From: CAZBDV01 sp964490765
Lineage (GTDB): Bacteria > Cloacimonadota > Cloacimonadia > Cloacimonadales > JAJBBL01
Length of the DNA stretch: 64,000 nucleotides
Direction: 5' to 3'
Assembly: GCA_964490765.1 (NCBI GenBank)
Contig: CAZBDV010000003.1
Span: 1-64,000, forward strand
In this document: positions 9,053 through 17,542 of the stretch, in pieces
How positions within the stretch are numbered: position 1 is the first letter of the stretch
Layout: each line of letters starts with the position of its first letter
Position numbers and translations under genes: made by a program
Notes under the pieces: generated by a model
Told to the model about the DNA's origin: nothing
The model's database searches: none
What the model saw: the letters and a program-made list of their open reading frames with translations, nothing else

Positions 9053-10192
9053 ATGGATAAGAAACTGACTGATATCCGCCACTATCTGCACATGAATCCG
9101 GAGCTTTCAGGCGAGGAAGTTAATACAGCCTCATATATTACAGCTCTACTCGAAGAAACCAGGCCGGACGAGCTCTGGAATGGAGTAGGTGGTAACGGGA
9201 TAGTTGCCTTCTACAAGGGGGCAAAAAGGGGTAAGAATATCGCTTTCAGAGCCGAACTTGACGGCCTGCCAATAACGGAGACCAACGATTTAAATTACAA
9301 AAGCAGGAAGCAGGGAGTAGCTCACAGCTGCGGACACGATGGGCATATGGCCATTGTATTTGGGGTGGCTGAATACGCTTCCCGTATGAGAGAGAATATG
9401 GCCGGATCGGTAGCGGTTATCTTCCAGCCTGAAGAAGAAACCGGCACCGGTGCTGCGAAGATGTTAGACGACGAGAGGATGAAAAGTACACGGTTTGATT
9501 ATGTGCTTGCTCTCCATAACCTGCCCGGTTTCGATGAGAGCAGTATCATAATTCGGAAGAATGTCTTTACTTCAACAACAACCGGTATGATAATCAAGCT
9601 GTATGGCGCTACCTCTCATGCCGGTCAACCGGAACATGGAAACAGCCCTGTTATGGCTATGACAGCTATCATAAACTACCTCAATTCACTACCGCAGTTG
9701 CTTTTGCCAATGCATCGCTCTGCCCTCGTTACGATTATTCATGCCCGGTTGGGTGAGATTGCCTTCGGAACTACACCCGGTTATGCGCATGTAATGGCAA
9801 CGATGCGAGCCCACGATGCTGAGGACCTCGACAGGATGAAAACGAGAGCTCAAGTCATTGCTGAAAGTATTGCCGGTGCCTACAACTTGAGGTGTGAAAT
9901 TAAATGGGTAGAATACTTTCCGGCTATGATAAATGACGAGATCCTGACAGAAGAGGTTATCGATACAGCAAAGGAACTCGAATTACCGGTTGTACATAAA
10001 GAGCACCCATTCTCCTGGTCTGAAGATTTTTCCTTCTTTGCCCGGAGAGATCCGGGAGTCTTGTTTGGACTGGGGTGCGGAATAGATCATCCTCAAGTGC
10101 ATAATGAAAACTACGACTTTCCAGATAGTCTGCTGGAAACGGGAGTAAAGCTGTTCACTAACCTGATAGATAAATTTACGGTAGAGAGATGA
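9053..10192 (+). CDS. M20 family amidohydrolase (N-acyl amino acid hydrolase type)
   Basis: This 379-residue metallohydrolase belongs to the M20D group (hippurate hydrolase, N-acyl-L-amino acid amidohydrolase), which removes acyl groups from amino acids. Visible metal and catalytic motifs are HSCGHDGHMA at residues 91-100 and QPEEETGTG at 125-133, with further ligands near LHNLPG and a late histidine (DHPQVHNENYD). I use ATG 9053 because AAAGGAG stands five bases before it; the earlier ATG at 9029 has no ribosome site. It overlaps the racemase-like gene by four bases (ATGA), so the two are translationally coupled and probably act on the same substrate. Confidence 0.88.
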   Translation: MDKKLTDIRHYLHMNPELSGEEVNTASYITALLEETRPDELWNGVGGNGIVAFYKGAKRGKNIAFRAELDGLPITETNDLNYKSRKQGVAHSCGHDGHMAIVFGVAEYASRMRENMAGSVAVIFQPEEETGTGAAKMLDDERMKSTRFDYVLALHNLPGFDESSIIIRKNVFTSTTTGMIIKLYGATSHAGQPEHGNSPVMAMTAIINYLNSLPQLLLPMHRSALVTIIHARLGEIAFGTTPGYAHVMATMRAHDAEDLDRMKTRAQVIAESIAGAYNLRCEIKWVEYFPAMINDEILTEEVIDTAKELELPVVHKEHPFSWSEDFSFFARRDPGVLFGLGCGIDHPQVHNENYDFPDSLLETGVKLFTNLIDKFTVER

Positions 10193-11346
10193 AAGCAACG
10201 TCATATATCGAACTGAGTAGTGATGCGGTGAAAAGAAATATTACTTACCTGCGGAAGCGGATCGGACCCGAAAGTATCTTTCTTTCCGTGATCAAAGGGA
10301 ATGCTTACGGTCATGGAATCGAAGAGTTTCTTCCTCTGGCCGAGACATTCGGTGTCGAGAACTTTGCCGTCTTTGATGCTCAGGAGGCAGAAACAGCTCT
10401 CGCTGTCAAGAAGCCGAAAACGAGAGTGATCATCATGGGTATGATCGATAACACAGAACTGGAATGGGCAATAGAAAATGACCTCTCGTTCTACATCTTC
10501 GAACTGGACCGTCTGGAAGCTACCGTGAAAGCAGCTGAAAAAGTGAAGAAAAAGGCTAAGATACACCTGGAACTAGAAACTGGAATGTACAGAACAGGTT
10601 TCGAAGAAGATGAACTCGGTCGTGTCTGCGAAATAATAAACCGAAACAGAGATTCTTTCGAGATCGAAGGGCTATGTACCCATTATGCAGGTGCAGAAAG
10701 CATAGCAAATCATGTCAGGGTCAATAACCAATACGATGAGTTTATGAGGTTACGTAATCTACTGGCTGCTAATGGAATAACCGCCAGATTCGAACATACC
10801 GCCTGCTCTGCTGCAGCTCTGACCTATCCTCATACAAGAATGGATATGGTCAGGTTTGGTATAGCACAGTATGGCTACTGGCCGGGTATGGAAACAAGGA
10901 TGCATAACCTGCTCTCAGATAAAGGTACCTTTACCAGAGACCCTTTGAGAAAAGTCCTCCAGTGGAAATCAAAGGTGATGAGCACAAAGAAGGTCGGTAT
11001 CGGAAAATTCGTCAGTTACGGACATTCCTTCCTGACCGCTAAAAATACCAGAATTGCAACCGTTCCAATTGGTTATTTTCACGGTTATAGAAGAAGCCTG
11101 AGCAATATTGGCCACGTCCTGATCAGAGGAAAGAAGGCACAGATTATCGGACTGGTCAATATGAACATGTTCGTAGTTGATGTTAGTGCCATTCCGGGTG
11201 TAACCAAAGAGGATGAAGTCGTTATTATCGGTGACCAGGGTTCTCAGAAAATTACGGTTTCCTCGTTCGTCGAATTGACTAACCTGGTAAACTATGAACT
11301 TCTCTGCCGCTTACCTCGCAGTATCCCCCGCATAATAACCTGCTGA
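10189..11346 (+). CDS. Alanine racemase-like fold type III PLP enzyme
   Basis: This 385-residue protein resembles alanine racemase, which interconverts L- and D-alanine for peptidoglycan. The PLP lysine lies in SVIKGNAYGHG (K36), MVRFGIAQYG lies around residue 223, and the catalytic tyrosine is in VSYGHSF near 276. Two family positions differ: the usual KADAYGHG reads KGNAYGHG, and the usual CMDQ-type motif reads NMNMF near residue 321, replacing the conserved aspartate with asparagine. It may therefore be an amino acid racemase of other specificity. It is coupled to the M20 amidohydrolase by a four-base overlap, an arrangement that would suit deacylation followed by racemisation. Fold call firm, substrate uncertain. 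Confidence 0.82.
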   Translation: MKATSYIELSSDAVKRNITYLRKRIGPESIFLSVIKGNAYGHGIEEFLPLAETFGVENFAVFDAQEAETALAVKKPKTRVIIMGMIDNTELEWAIENDLSFYIFELDRLEATVKAAEKVKKKAKIHLELETGMYRTGFEEDELGRVCEIINRNRDSFEIEGLCTHYAGAESIANHVRVNNQYDEFMRLRNLLAANGITARFEHTACSAAALTYPHTRMDMVRFGIAQYGYWPGMETRMHNLLSDKGTFTRDPLRKVLQWKSKVMSTKKVGIGKFVSYGHSFLTAKNTRIATVPIGYFHGYRRSLSNIGHVLIRGKKAQIIGLVNMNMFVVDVSAIPGVTKEDEVVIIGDQGSQKITVSSFVELTNLVNYELLCRLPRSIPRIITC

Positions 11347-11370
11347 GCAAAGCAGACGTATCTCCAAATA

Positions 11371-11397
11371 TTAGCACTCTCAATTTTAGTTTGACAA
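11371..11397 (+). promoter_or_regulatory. Degenerate second CIRCE-like element
   Basis: A perfect left CIRCE arm TTAGCACTC (11371-11379) is followed, after 9 bases, by GTTTGACAA, which matches the right arm at 5 of 9 positions. The weak right arm overlaps a perfect TTGACA (11391-11396). It could be an extra HrcA contact site covering the -35 box. Confidence 0.4.
11391..11396 (+). promoter_or_regulatory. Candidate -35 box of the hrcA operon
   Basis: TTGACA lies between the two CIRCE-like elements, 73 bases before the hrcA start. No TATAAT-like -10 is evident at 16-18 bases (TAGTTT at 17). Confidence 0.35.
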
Positions 11398-11428
11398 TTT
11401 ACACTCCCGATATTAGTTTGTCTACAGA

Positions 11429-11455
11429 TTAGCAATCAAGTAACAGGAGTGCTAA
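11429..11455 (+). promoter_or_regulatory. CIRCE operator (HrcA binding site)
   Basis: The sequence is TTAGCAATC, nine bases, then GAGTGCTAA. It has the exact 9-9-9 layout of CIRCE with one mismatch in the left arm (consensus TTAGCACTC). It ends four bases before the hrcA Shine-Dalgarno GAGG, so HrcA should autoregulate this heat-shock operon here. Confidence 0.9.
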
Positions 11456-11468
11456 ATCGAGGTGCGTG

Positions 11469-12596
11469 ATGAAGAAGAATGAGATCAGAGAATTAAAGGT
11501 TCTCAATCATCTGGTACAGGAATATATCGAGAGTAACGAGCCGGTATCTTCCAGGCTGATATGTGAAAAATATCTGCCAGAGGTAAGTCCGGCGACGATC
11601 AGGATCGATCTGCATAAATTAGAGAAGAAGCATCTGATCTATCAGCCACACACATCAGCCGGCCGGATACCGACCCTGGCGGGATACAGGCATTACATAA
11701 GTGGATTAGACCGGGATCTGGAGCAACTCACCTATAACAGGGAGGATATTTTAAGGCGAGTATTAATAACGCACTATCGTGACACTGTAACCGGTCTTCA
11801 TTACATCATGCAACTTTTAGCCAGGGAAACAGATCAGTTGAGTTTCATAGCCGAACCTGAGATAGCTTATGGAATTCTGGACAGGTTGGAGGTCTTCAAG
11901 ATAGGTATCCGCAAGCTGTTGTTTGTGGTCAGTCTCGATTCAGGTATAGACAAGACAGTGATAATCGGCTGTGACTATGAGATAACAGAGCAGCAGTTAA
12001 AAGCTCTTGTCCGGTATGTCAATGAGAGTCTATCCGGGTTACGGATCCACGATATCCAGCATAAATATATAGAGGATATGGCTGACAAGATGGAGGGAGT
12101 AAATCTCATATTCAGCCGCTTTTTACAGGAATTTCAGCGGGCGTTAACCGAGATGAGCAGCTATTATATACATTTTGAGGCGGGTATCTCATTTCTCGAG
12201 CAGCCTGAATTTGATGATAAGAAGGAGATATTGAGCTTTCTCGGGCTGACCCAGAGGCAGGATTTGCTGGTCAATTTGATGCAAAGGGGTATAGATGACC
12301 GTCCTTTTAAGGTATTGATGGGTGAAGACCTCGGCAGGCAGGAATGGTTCAATTATGTTCTCATCTATTCACGTTACGAACTGTTTGGTATACCGGGTTT
12401 TCTGGGGATCCTGGCACCTGTAAGAATGAATTACAGACAGAATATCCCGGTAATCCGTGATATGGCAAGAGTTATAACCGAAGTAACCCGGAAGGGTATG
12501 ATAGTTCCGACCGCCACTGAAATACGGAGGGAAGAGAATAATGAAAAGGAAGCAAAAGGGAATGCAAAGAAACGAAGAGCAAAAAGAGAGAGATAA
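11469..12596 (+). CDS. hrcA: Heat-inducible transcription repressor HrcA
   Basis: HrcA binds CIRCE and represses chaperone genes until unfolded protein titrates GroEL away from it. The N-terminal winged helix (residues ~1-80) contains VSSRLICEKY, VSPATIRIDLHKLEKKHLIYQPHTSAGRIPT, the family's hallmark. It is followed by the GAF-like dimerisation core. At 375 residues it is somewhat longer than usual, owing to a charged C-terminal tail (EENNEKEAKGNAKKRRAKRER). That tail overlaps an ATG at 12541 that probably begins grpE. ATG 11469 is chosen with GAGG six bases upstream; the GTG at 11466 is an alternative. A CIRCE element lies immediately upstream. Confidence 0.95.
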   Translation: MKKNEIRELKVLNHLVQEYIESNEPVSSRLICEKYLPEVSPATIRIDLHKLEKKHLIYQPHTSAGRIPTLAGYRHYISGLDRDLEQLTYNREDILRRVLITHYRDTVTGLHYIMQLLARETDQLSFIAEPEIAYGILDRLEVFKIGIRKLLFVVSLDSGIDKTVIIGCDYEITEQQLKALVRYVNESLSGLRIHDIQHKYIEDMADKMEGVNLIFSRFLQEFQRALTEMSSYYIHFEAGISFLEQPEFDDKKEILSFLGLTQRQDLLVNLMQRGIDDRPFKVLMGEDLGRQEWFNYVLIYSRYELFGIPGFLGILAPVRMNYRQNIPVIRDMARVITEVTRKGMIVPTATEIRREENNEKEAKGNAKKRRAKRER

Positions 12597-12617
12597 ATTG
12601 AAGCGAGAAGATAAGCA

Positions 12618-12717
12618 NNNNNNNNNNNNNNNNNNNNNNNNNNNNNNNNNNNNNNNNNNNNNNNNNNNNNNNNNNNNNNNNNNNNNNNNNNNNNNNNNNN
12701 NNNNNNNNNNNNNNNNN
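12618..12717. other. Assembly gap of 100 Ns
   Basis: Exactly 100 N characters interrupt the hrcA-grpE junction. The round number suggests a scaffolding placeholder, so the true length and the reading frame across it are unknown. Both flanks are purine-rich and encode highly charged residues. Confidence 0.98.
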
Positions 12718-12746
12718 CAGATAGAGAGGGAAAAGAAAAGGGGAGT

Positions 12747-13250
12747 ATGGAAGAATTGGAGCAGAGGATAGCAGAGCTGGAACGGGAGAAGAATGAAGCT
12801 CGGGACAGATATCTCCGCACACTGGCTGAATTCGAGAATTTTCGAAGACGAACAGCTCAGGAAAGGGTAGACTGGATAAAGAATGCCAATGAGGTACTCA
12901 TCCTGAAGCTTTGTGACGTTCTTGATGATTTTGAGCGTGCCATTCAGAATCATCCGGATGAGGAGCGGAGCGAGCATATATATAGAGGAATGGAATCGAT
13001 CTATCGTAAACTACAATCAACCCTGCAGAGTGAAGGGTTGAACAAGATCGAAGCAGAAGGTAAGGATTTTGATCCAATGTATCACGAAGCAGTAACCTAT
13101 ACACCCTCTAACCTGAATAAAGACGTAGTAGTCAGTATAATACAGAATGGCTATATCCTGAACAACAAGGTAATAAGGCCGGCAAAGGTAGTTCTCTCTT
13201 CCGGAGAAATTGAAGTTTCGAGAGAAGGGGAGAGCGTCGATGAAGAATAA
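12747..13250 (+). CDS. grpE: Nucleotide exchange factor GrpE (N-terminus lost in the gap)
   Basis: GrpE releases ADP from DnaK. The visible part gives 167 residues from the first ATG after the gap: the long coiled coil (ELEREKNEARDRYLRTLAEFENFRRR), the dimer helices (DVLDDFERAI), and the C-terminal beta domain (FDPMYHEAV, VISIIQ-like VVSIIQNGYILNNKVIRPAKV). The frame stays open upstream of this ATG back to the gap. A well-placed GGAGGG before ATG 12541, inside the end of hrcA, could be the true start with the frame continuing into the gap. The start here is therefore provisional. dnaK follows after 43 bases. Confidence 0.9.
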   Translation: MEELEQRIAELEREKNEARDRYLRTLAEFENFRRRTAQERVDWIKNANEVLILKLCDVLDDFERAIQNHPDEERSEHIYRGMESIYRKLQSTLQSEGLNKIEAEGKDFDPMYHEAVTYTPSNLNKDVVVSIIQNGYILNNKVIRPAKVVLSSGEIEVSREGESVDEE

Positions 13251-13293
13251 GACAAAAAACAAAGAACTTAGAATATAAATATGAGGAGGAAAT

Positions 13294-15237
13294 ATGGGAA
13301 AGATAATAGGAATTGACCTGGGTACGACCAACTCCTGTGTTAGTGTAATGGAGGGTGGTAAACCCGTAGTTATAGAGAATGCTGAAGGGACGAGAACGAC
13401 ACCATCGGTAGTAGCTTTTTCAAAAGATAAGCAGAGGCTCGTAGGGCATCTTGCTAAACGGCAGGCAATTACGAATCCCAAGAATACGATCTATTCGATC
13501 AAAAGATTCATGGGTCGTAAGCTCGACGAAGTGAGTGGCGAGAAGAAAACTGTCAGCTATGATGTAAGATCTGATAAAAACGGTGAAGTGGTGGTTCATG
13601 TCGATTCGGAGAACAAGGATTATACTCCGCAGCAGATTTCTGCTATGGTACTGCAGAAGATGAAGGAAACAGCAGAATCACATCTGGGAGAGAAGGTAAC
13701 TGAAGCCGTCATAACAGTTCCAGCTTACTTCAATGATGCACAGCGTCAGGCTACCAAAGATGCGGGTGTAATAGCCGGCCTGGATGTGAAGAGAATCATC
13801 AATGAGCCGACCGCAGCTGCCCTTGCTTACGGTCTGCAAAGTAAGAAAGAAGAGAAAGTAGCGGTATATGACCTCGGTGGTGGAACTTTCGATATCTCTA
13901 TTCTCGATGTTGCTGAAGGGGTAGTGGAAGTTCTCTCTACGAACGGAGACACTCACCTTGGTGGCGACGATTTCGATCAGAGGATAATGGACTGGATATT
14001 GAGTGAATTCAAAAAGCAGGAAGGTATGGACCTTACAAAGGATGCGATGGCCCTGCAACGAATCCGTGAAGCTGCCGAGAAGGCCAAGATTGAACTTTCT
14101 GGGACACAGAGTACCGATATCAATCTTCCTTATATTACAGCAGATTCCAATGGGCCGAAGCATCTGAATATGACTCTGACCCGTTCGGAATTCAACAGGA
14201 TGATTACTGACCTGATCGAACGTTCAATAGAGCCATGCAAAAAGGCTCTCAAAGATGCCAAACTTCAGAATTCCGAGATCGATGAAGTTATTCTGGTCGG
14301 TGGTAGCACCAGAGTTCCGGCGGTTTTTGAAGCGGTAGAGAATTTCTTCGGGAAGAAACCCAATAAGAACGTTAATCCAGACGAAGTAGTAGCTATCGGA
14401 GCAGCTATCCAGGGTGGTATCCTCTCCGGTGATGAGGATCTGAAAGATATACTGTTGCTCGATGTTACACCACTATCACTCGGAATCGAGACCCTAGGTG
14501 GAGTTATGACAAAGCTGATTGAGCGAAATACAACAATCCCGACGAAGAAGAGTCAGATATTCTCCACAGCAGCTGATAATCAGACTGCAGTCTCTATTCA
14601 CGTACTGCAGGGTGAGAGGCCGATGGCGAGTGATAACAGAACACTCGGTAAGTTCGATCTCATCGGTATCCCACCGGCTCCGAGAGGTATGCCGCAGATC
14701 GAGGTTACCTTCGATATCGATGCCAACGGTATTCTACATGTCAGTGCCAAGGATAAAGGAACTGGTAAAGAACAGTCTATCCGTATCGAGAGAACAGGAG
14801 CTCTGAGTGAGGAAGAGATCGATAAGATGGTCAAAGAGGCAGAAGCCCATGCAGAAGAGGATAAGCAGCGTCAGGAGACTATCCAGGCAAAGAACGAACT
14901 CGATACGATGATCTTCTCAACTGAGAAGAGTCTCAGTGAGTATGGCGATAAGATCGACGAAGCTGAGAAGAAAAATATCGATGAAGCTCTCAAAGAGGCG
15001 AAAGAGGCTTATGAGAAGGGTAAAACGAAGGAAGAATTCGATTCAGCGAAAGAGACTCTGACTAAGAAAGCACAGAAACTCGGCGAGATAATCTATCAAC
15101 ATATGCAGCAACAACAGCAGGCAGGACCACAGGGAGCGACTGATGAATCGGCCCAGCAGGAAGAGGAGCAGAAACAGCAGGAAGAGGATAAAGGTCCCGT
15201 TGATGCAGATTATGAAGTAGTCGATGACGATAAATAA
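13294..15237 (+). CDS. dnaK: Chaperone protein DnaK (Hsp70)
   Basis: DnaK is the ATP-driven Hsp70 that binds exposed hydrophobic segments with DnaJ and GrpE. The 647 residues show the ATPase domain signatures IGIDLGTTNSCVSV (residues ~4-17), VYDLGGGTFDISIL (~190) and VILVGGSTRVPAV (~333), the linker DVTPLSLGIET, and a substrate domain with VTFDIDANGILHVSA. The lid ends in a glutamine-rich stretch and an acidic end (VDADYEVVDDDK, close to the EEVD-like bacterial ending). AGGAGG precedes the ATG. It is the third gene of the HrcA operon. A GC-rich hairpin follows it. Confidence 0.98.
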   Translation: MGKIIGIDLGTTNSCVSVMEGGKPVVIENAEGTRTTPSVVAFSKDKQRLVGHLAKRQAITNPKNTIYSIKRFMGRKLDEVSGEKKTVSYDVRSDKNGEVVVHVDSENKDYTPQQISAMVLQKMKETAESHLGEKVTEAVITVPAYFNDAQRQATKDAGVIAGLDVKRIINEPTAAALAYGLQSKKEEKVAVYDLGGGTFDISILDVAEGVVEVLSTNGDTHLGGDDFDQRIMDWILSEFKKQEGMDLTKDAMALQRIREAAEKAKIELSGTQSTDINLPYITADSNGPKHLNMTLTRSEFNRMITDLIERSIEPCKKALKDAKLQNSEIDEVILVGGSTRVPAVFEAVENFFGKKPNKNVNPDEVVAIGAAIQGGILSGDEDLKDILLLDVTPLSLGIETLGGVMTKLIERNTTIPTKKSQIFSTAADNQTAVSIHVLQGERPMASDNRTLGKFDLIGIPPAPRGMPQIEVTFDIDANGILHVSAKDKGTGKEQSIRIERTGALSEEEIDKMVKEAEAHAEEDKQRQETIQAKNELDTMIFSTEKSLSEYGDKIDEAEKKNIDEALKEAKEAYEKGKTKEEFDSAKETLTKKAQKLGEIIYQHMQQQQQAGPQGATDESAQQEEEQKQQEEDKGPVDADYEVVDDDK

Positions 15238-15323
15238 CTAATCTGTTCCGGCTGAGAGAAACAGCAAGAAGATTGTAATGGAACCGGAGCAGAGAGATCA
15301 TAGATGAAACTACCGGAGAAAGG

Positions 15324-15345
15324 GGGGCAGGGTTACTCCTGCCCC
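15324..15345 (+). terminator. GC-rich hairpin after dnaK
   Basis: An 8-bp stem GGGGCAGG/CCTGCCCC with a 6-base loop lies 86 bases after dnaK. There is no U-run, so it may only attenuate transcription before the separate dnaJ promoter. Confidence 0.45.
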
Positions 15346-15388
15346 GACCGGTTAGATACGATAGATATCTTGATAATCCGGATATCTC

Positions 15389-15417
15389 TTGACACAATGT
15401 ATACTTTCTATCATAAT
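15389..15417 (+). promoter_or_regulatory. Sigma70-type promoter for dnaJ
   Basis: TTGACA (15389-15394) and CATAAT (15412-15417) are separated by an optimal 17 bases, about 50 bases before the dnaJ ATG. No CIRCE arms are visible here, so dnaJ-rsmE can be transcribed independently of HrcA. Confidence 0.7.
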
Positions 15418-15467
15418 AAAGACCTCTGTTTTTTGCAGAGAGACTGATATTCTTTCGAGGTTAAAAT

Positions 15468-16619
15468 ATGGCAAAACGTGATTATTACGAAGTTTTAGGA
15501 ATAGATAAAAGTGCCGATGCGGCTGAGATAAAGAGAGCATATCGTAAGCTGGCTATGAAGTATCATCCTGACAAGAACAAGGATGACAAAGCAGCAGAAG
15601 AAAAGTTTAAAGAGGCTTCCGAAGCTTACGAAGTATTGAGTGATCCCGAGAAACGACAGATGTATGATCAGCATGGCCATGCCGGACTGGAGGGTATGTT
15701 CAGTAACGGTGGGTTCAGCTGGCGTGACTTTACCCACGCTTCCGAATTCTCGGATATTTTTGGTGATGGATTCGGCAGTATTTTCGATATCTTCTTTGGT
15801 AACGGTTTCGGCCGTTCATCACGACGGGAGAGAGCAGCACAGGGTGAAGATCTGAAGATTTCACTCTCTCTTTCGTTGAAAGAGATCAGTACCGGTGTTG
15901 AAAAGAATATCAAACTGAATATTATGGATACATGTGAAACCTGTAACGGAACAGGTTCTGAAGATGGGACAACCACAACCTGTAACCAATGTCACGGCTC
16001 CGGACAGGTAAGGCAGATGCAGAGGTCATTGTTCGGCAATATGGCTACGATAGTGACCTGCCCCTCCTGTAAAGGAGAAGGAAAGATTATCAAGAATCGT
16101 TGCCCCAAATGTCAGGGTGAAGGGAGAGTATCAAAGGTTAAGAATGTAAAGATCCAGATCCCGGCCGGTATTTCCGAAGGTCAGCACCTACGGTTACGCG
16201 GTTACGGAAACAAAGGCAGAAGAGGAGGCCCTAACGGCGATCTTCTTGTGCTGATTCATGAGAAAGAGGACGATACTTTCGAAAGAAGAGGAGAACACCT
16301 CTTTATCGGTTACCCGATAAGCTTTGCACAGGCAGCTCTCGGTGCAGAAATCTTAGTCCCGACCCTCACCAGCAAGATCAAGATGAAGGTCCCGGCCGGA
16401 ACACAGACCGGGGAGATATTTCGACTTAAAGGGCAGGGGTTACCGATCCTCAACCGTTCATCAAAGGGTGACCTCTATGTAAGAATAGTGGTTCAGACAC
16501 CTACTAAACTGAGCAAAGGAGAGAAAGAGCTTTTCGAGAAGCTTGCTGCTTACGATAAGAATCGTAAAGTCACTCCAGGAAAAAAGGTGCTGGAAAAGAT
16601 CAAGAACTGGATCTCCTGA
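15468..16619 (+). CDS. dnaJ: Chaperone protein DnaJ (Hsp40)
   Basis: DnaJ delivers substrates to DnaK and stimulates its ATPase. The 383 residues show a full type I layout: a J domain with the HPD tripeptide at residues 33-35, a Gly/Phe-rich stretch (~70-125), four CxxCxGxG zinc motifs between ~150 and 215 (CETCNGTG, CNQCHGSG, CPSCKGEG, CPKCQGEG), and the C-terminal beta-sandwich domains. GAGG stands eight bases before the ATG. It has its own promoter and overlaps rsmE by one base (TGATG), so the two are coupled. Confidence 0.97.
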   Translation: MAKRDYYEVLGIDKSADAAEIKRAYRKLAMKYHPDKNKDDKAAEEKFKEASEAYEVLSDPEKRQMYDQHGHAGLEGMFSNGGFSWRDFTHASEFSDIFGDGFGSIFDIFFGNGFGRSSRRERAAQGEDLKISLSLSLKEISTGVEKNIKLNIMDTCETCNGTGSEDGTTTTCNQCHGSGQVRQMQRSLFGNMATIVTCPSCKGEGKIIKNRCPKCQGEGRVSKVKNVKIQIPAGISEGQHLRLRGYGNKGRRGGPNGDLLVLIHEKEDDTFERRGEHLFIGYPISFAQAALGAEILVPTLTSKIKMKVPAGTQTGEIFRLKGQGLPILNRSSKGDLYVRIVVQTPTKLSKGEKELFEKLAAYDKNRKVTPGKKVLEKIKNWIS

Positions 16620-17356
16620 TGCCCTCCTTCTATACTCCTCAACTCATACCCGGAATGAAGAGAATTACCATCAAGGGAGAGGAGTATCATCATATCGTCA
16701 ATGTTTTCCGGAAAAAGGAGAATGATGAACTGCTTCTGAGCAATGGGAAGGGGGTGATGTCTAAAGCCCGCATTGAATCGATCGGTAAAGGATCTTTGAC
16801 TGCCATTACTCTCTCTACAGAATTTCAGAAAAAGAGCAAGCCTCACATAGCGGCAGGTTTCTCACTACTCCGAAATAAGAATGATCATATCATCATAGAG
16901 AAGCTGACAGAATTGGGGGTAAGCGAATTCTTCCCCTTTATCAGTCAGCGCTCCGTCAGGACGGCAGGTGACAATACTGTAGAAAAATTTATCAAGATAT
17001 CCATAGCAGCCTGTAAACAGTGCGACAACCCTTACCTGCCCGTGATAAAAAAGGTTGATAGACTGGAAACGACTGTCGTTAATCTACAGAATGAGGGCTA
17101 TACTATTCTGGCAGCTCAGGAAAGGGGAGCAAATAACTTAATCACTGATCTTCTACTACAACCCTTTCCGGATAAGATAGCTCTCCTCTTTGGGCCAGAA
17201 GGGGGATTCAGTGATGAAGAGATATCTTTTCTTAAAAATCATTCAATTGAGAGTGTAACTCTCGGAAATCACATTCTGAGAGCTGAAACGGCTGCAATTG
17301 CCGGTGTCTCCCAGTTAATACTCTCCATCCTGACAGGTCACCCCGACTTCTTTTAG
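16619..17356 (+). CDS. rsmE: 16S rRNA (uracil-1498-N3)-methyltransferase RsmE
   Basis: RsmE is a SPOUT-class methyltransferase that uses SAM to methylate U1498 in the decoding region of 16S rRNA. The 245 residues begin with a PUA-like domain (residues ~1-70). The SPOUT knot carries the characteristic LLFGPEGGFSDEEI near residue 191 and LGNHILRAETAAIA near 219. The length is normal. It shares one base with the dnaJ stop, a dnaJ-rsmE order that is common in other bacteria. Confidence 0.94.
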   Translation: MPSFYTPQLIPGMKRITIKGEEYHHIVNVFRKKENDELLLSNGKGVMSKARIESIGKGSLTAITLSTEFQKKSKPHIAAGFSLLRNKNDHIIIEKLTELGVSEFFPFISQRSVRTAGDNTVEKFIKISIAACKQCDNPYLPVIKKVDRLETTVVNLQNEGYTILAAQERGANNLITDLLLQPFPDKIALLFGPEGGFSDEEISFLKNHSIESVTLGNHILRAETAAIAGVSQLILSILTGHPDFF

Positions 17357-17542
17357 AGTTTCGCTTTCTCTCTAAGTTGCCCTTCAAATTATATTCTCCA
17401 TAAATCCATTCTTCATTCGCAGGTGCAATAAATCATCATATATCCTCTCTAATATCGTTTGATATCGATATTCTGATAATTAACTGCTTGACAGCTATCC
17501 TCTCAGTTCTGTAACCTCTATTAAAATTATGAAGGGGGGAAA

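Noticed and set aside
15421..15445. T-rich hairpin in the dnaJ leader as a terminator
   Set aside because: The Ts are in the loop, not after the stem, and the dnaJ promoter lies just upstream.
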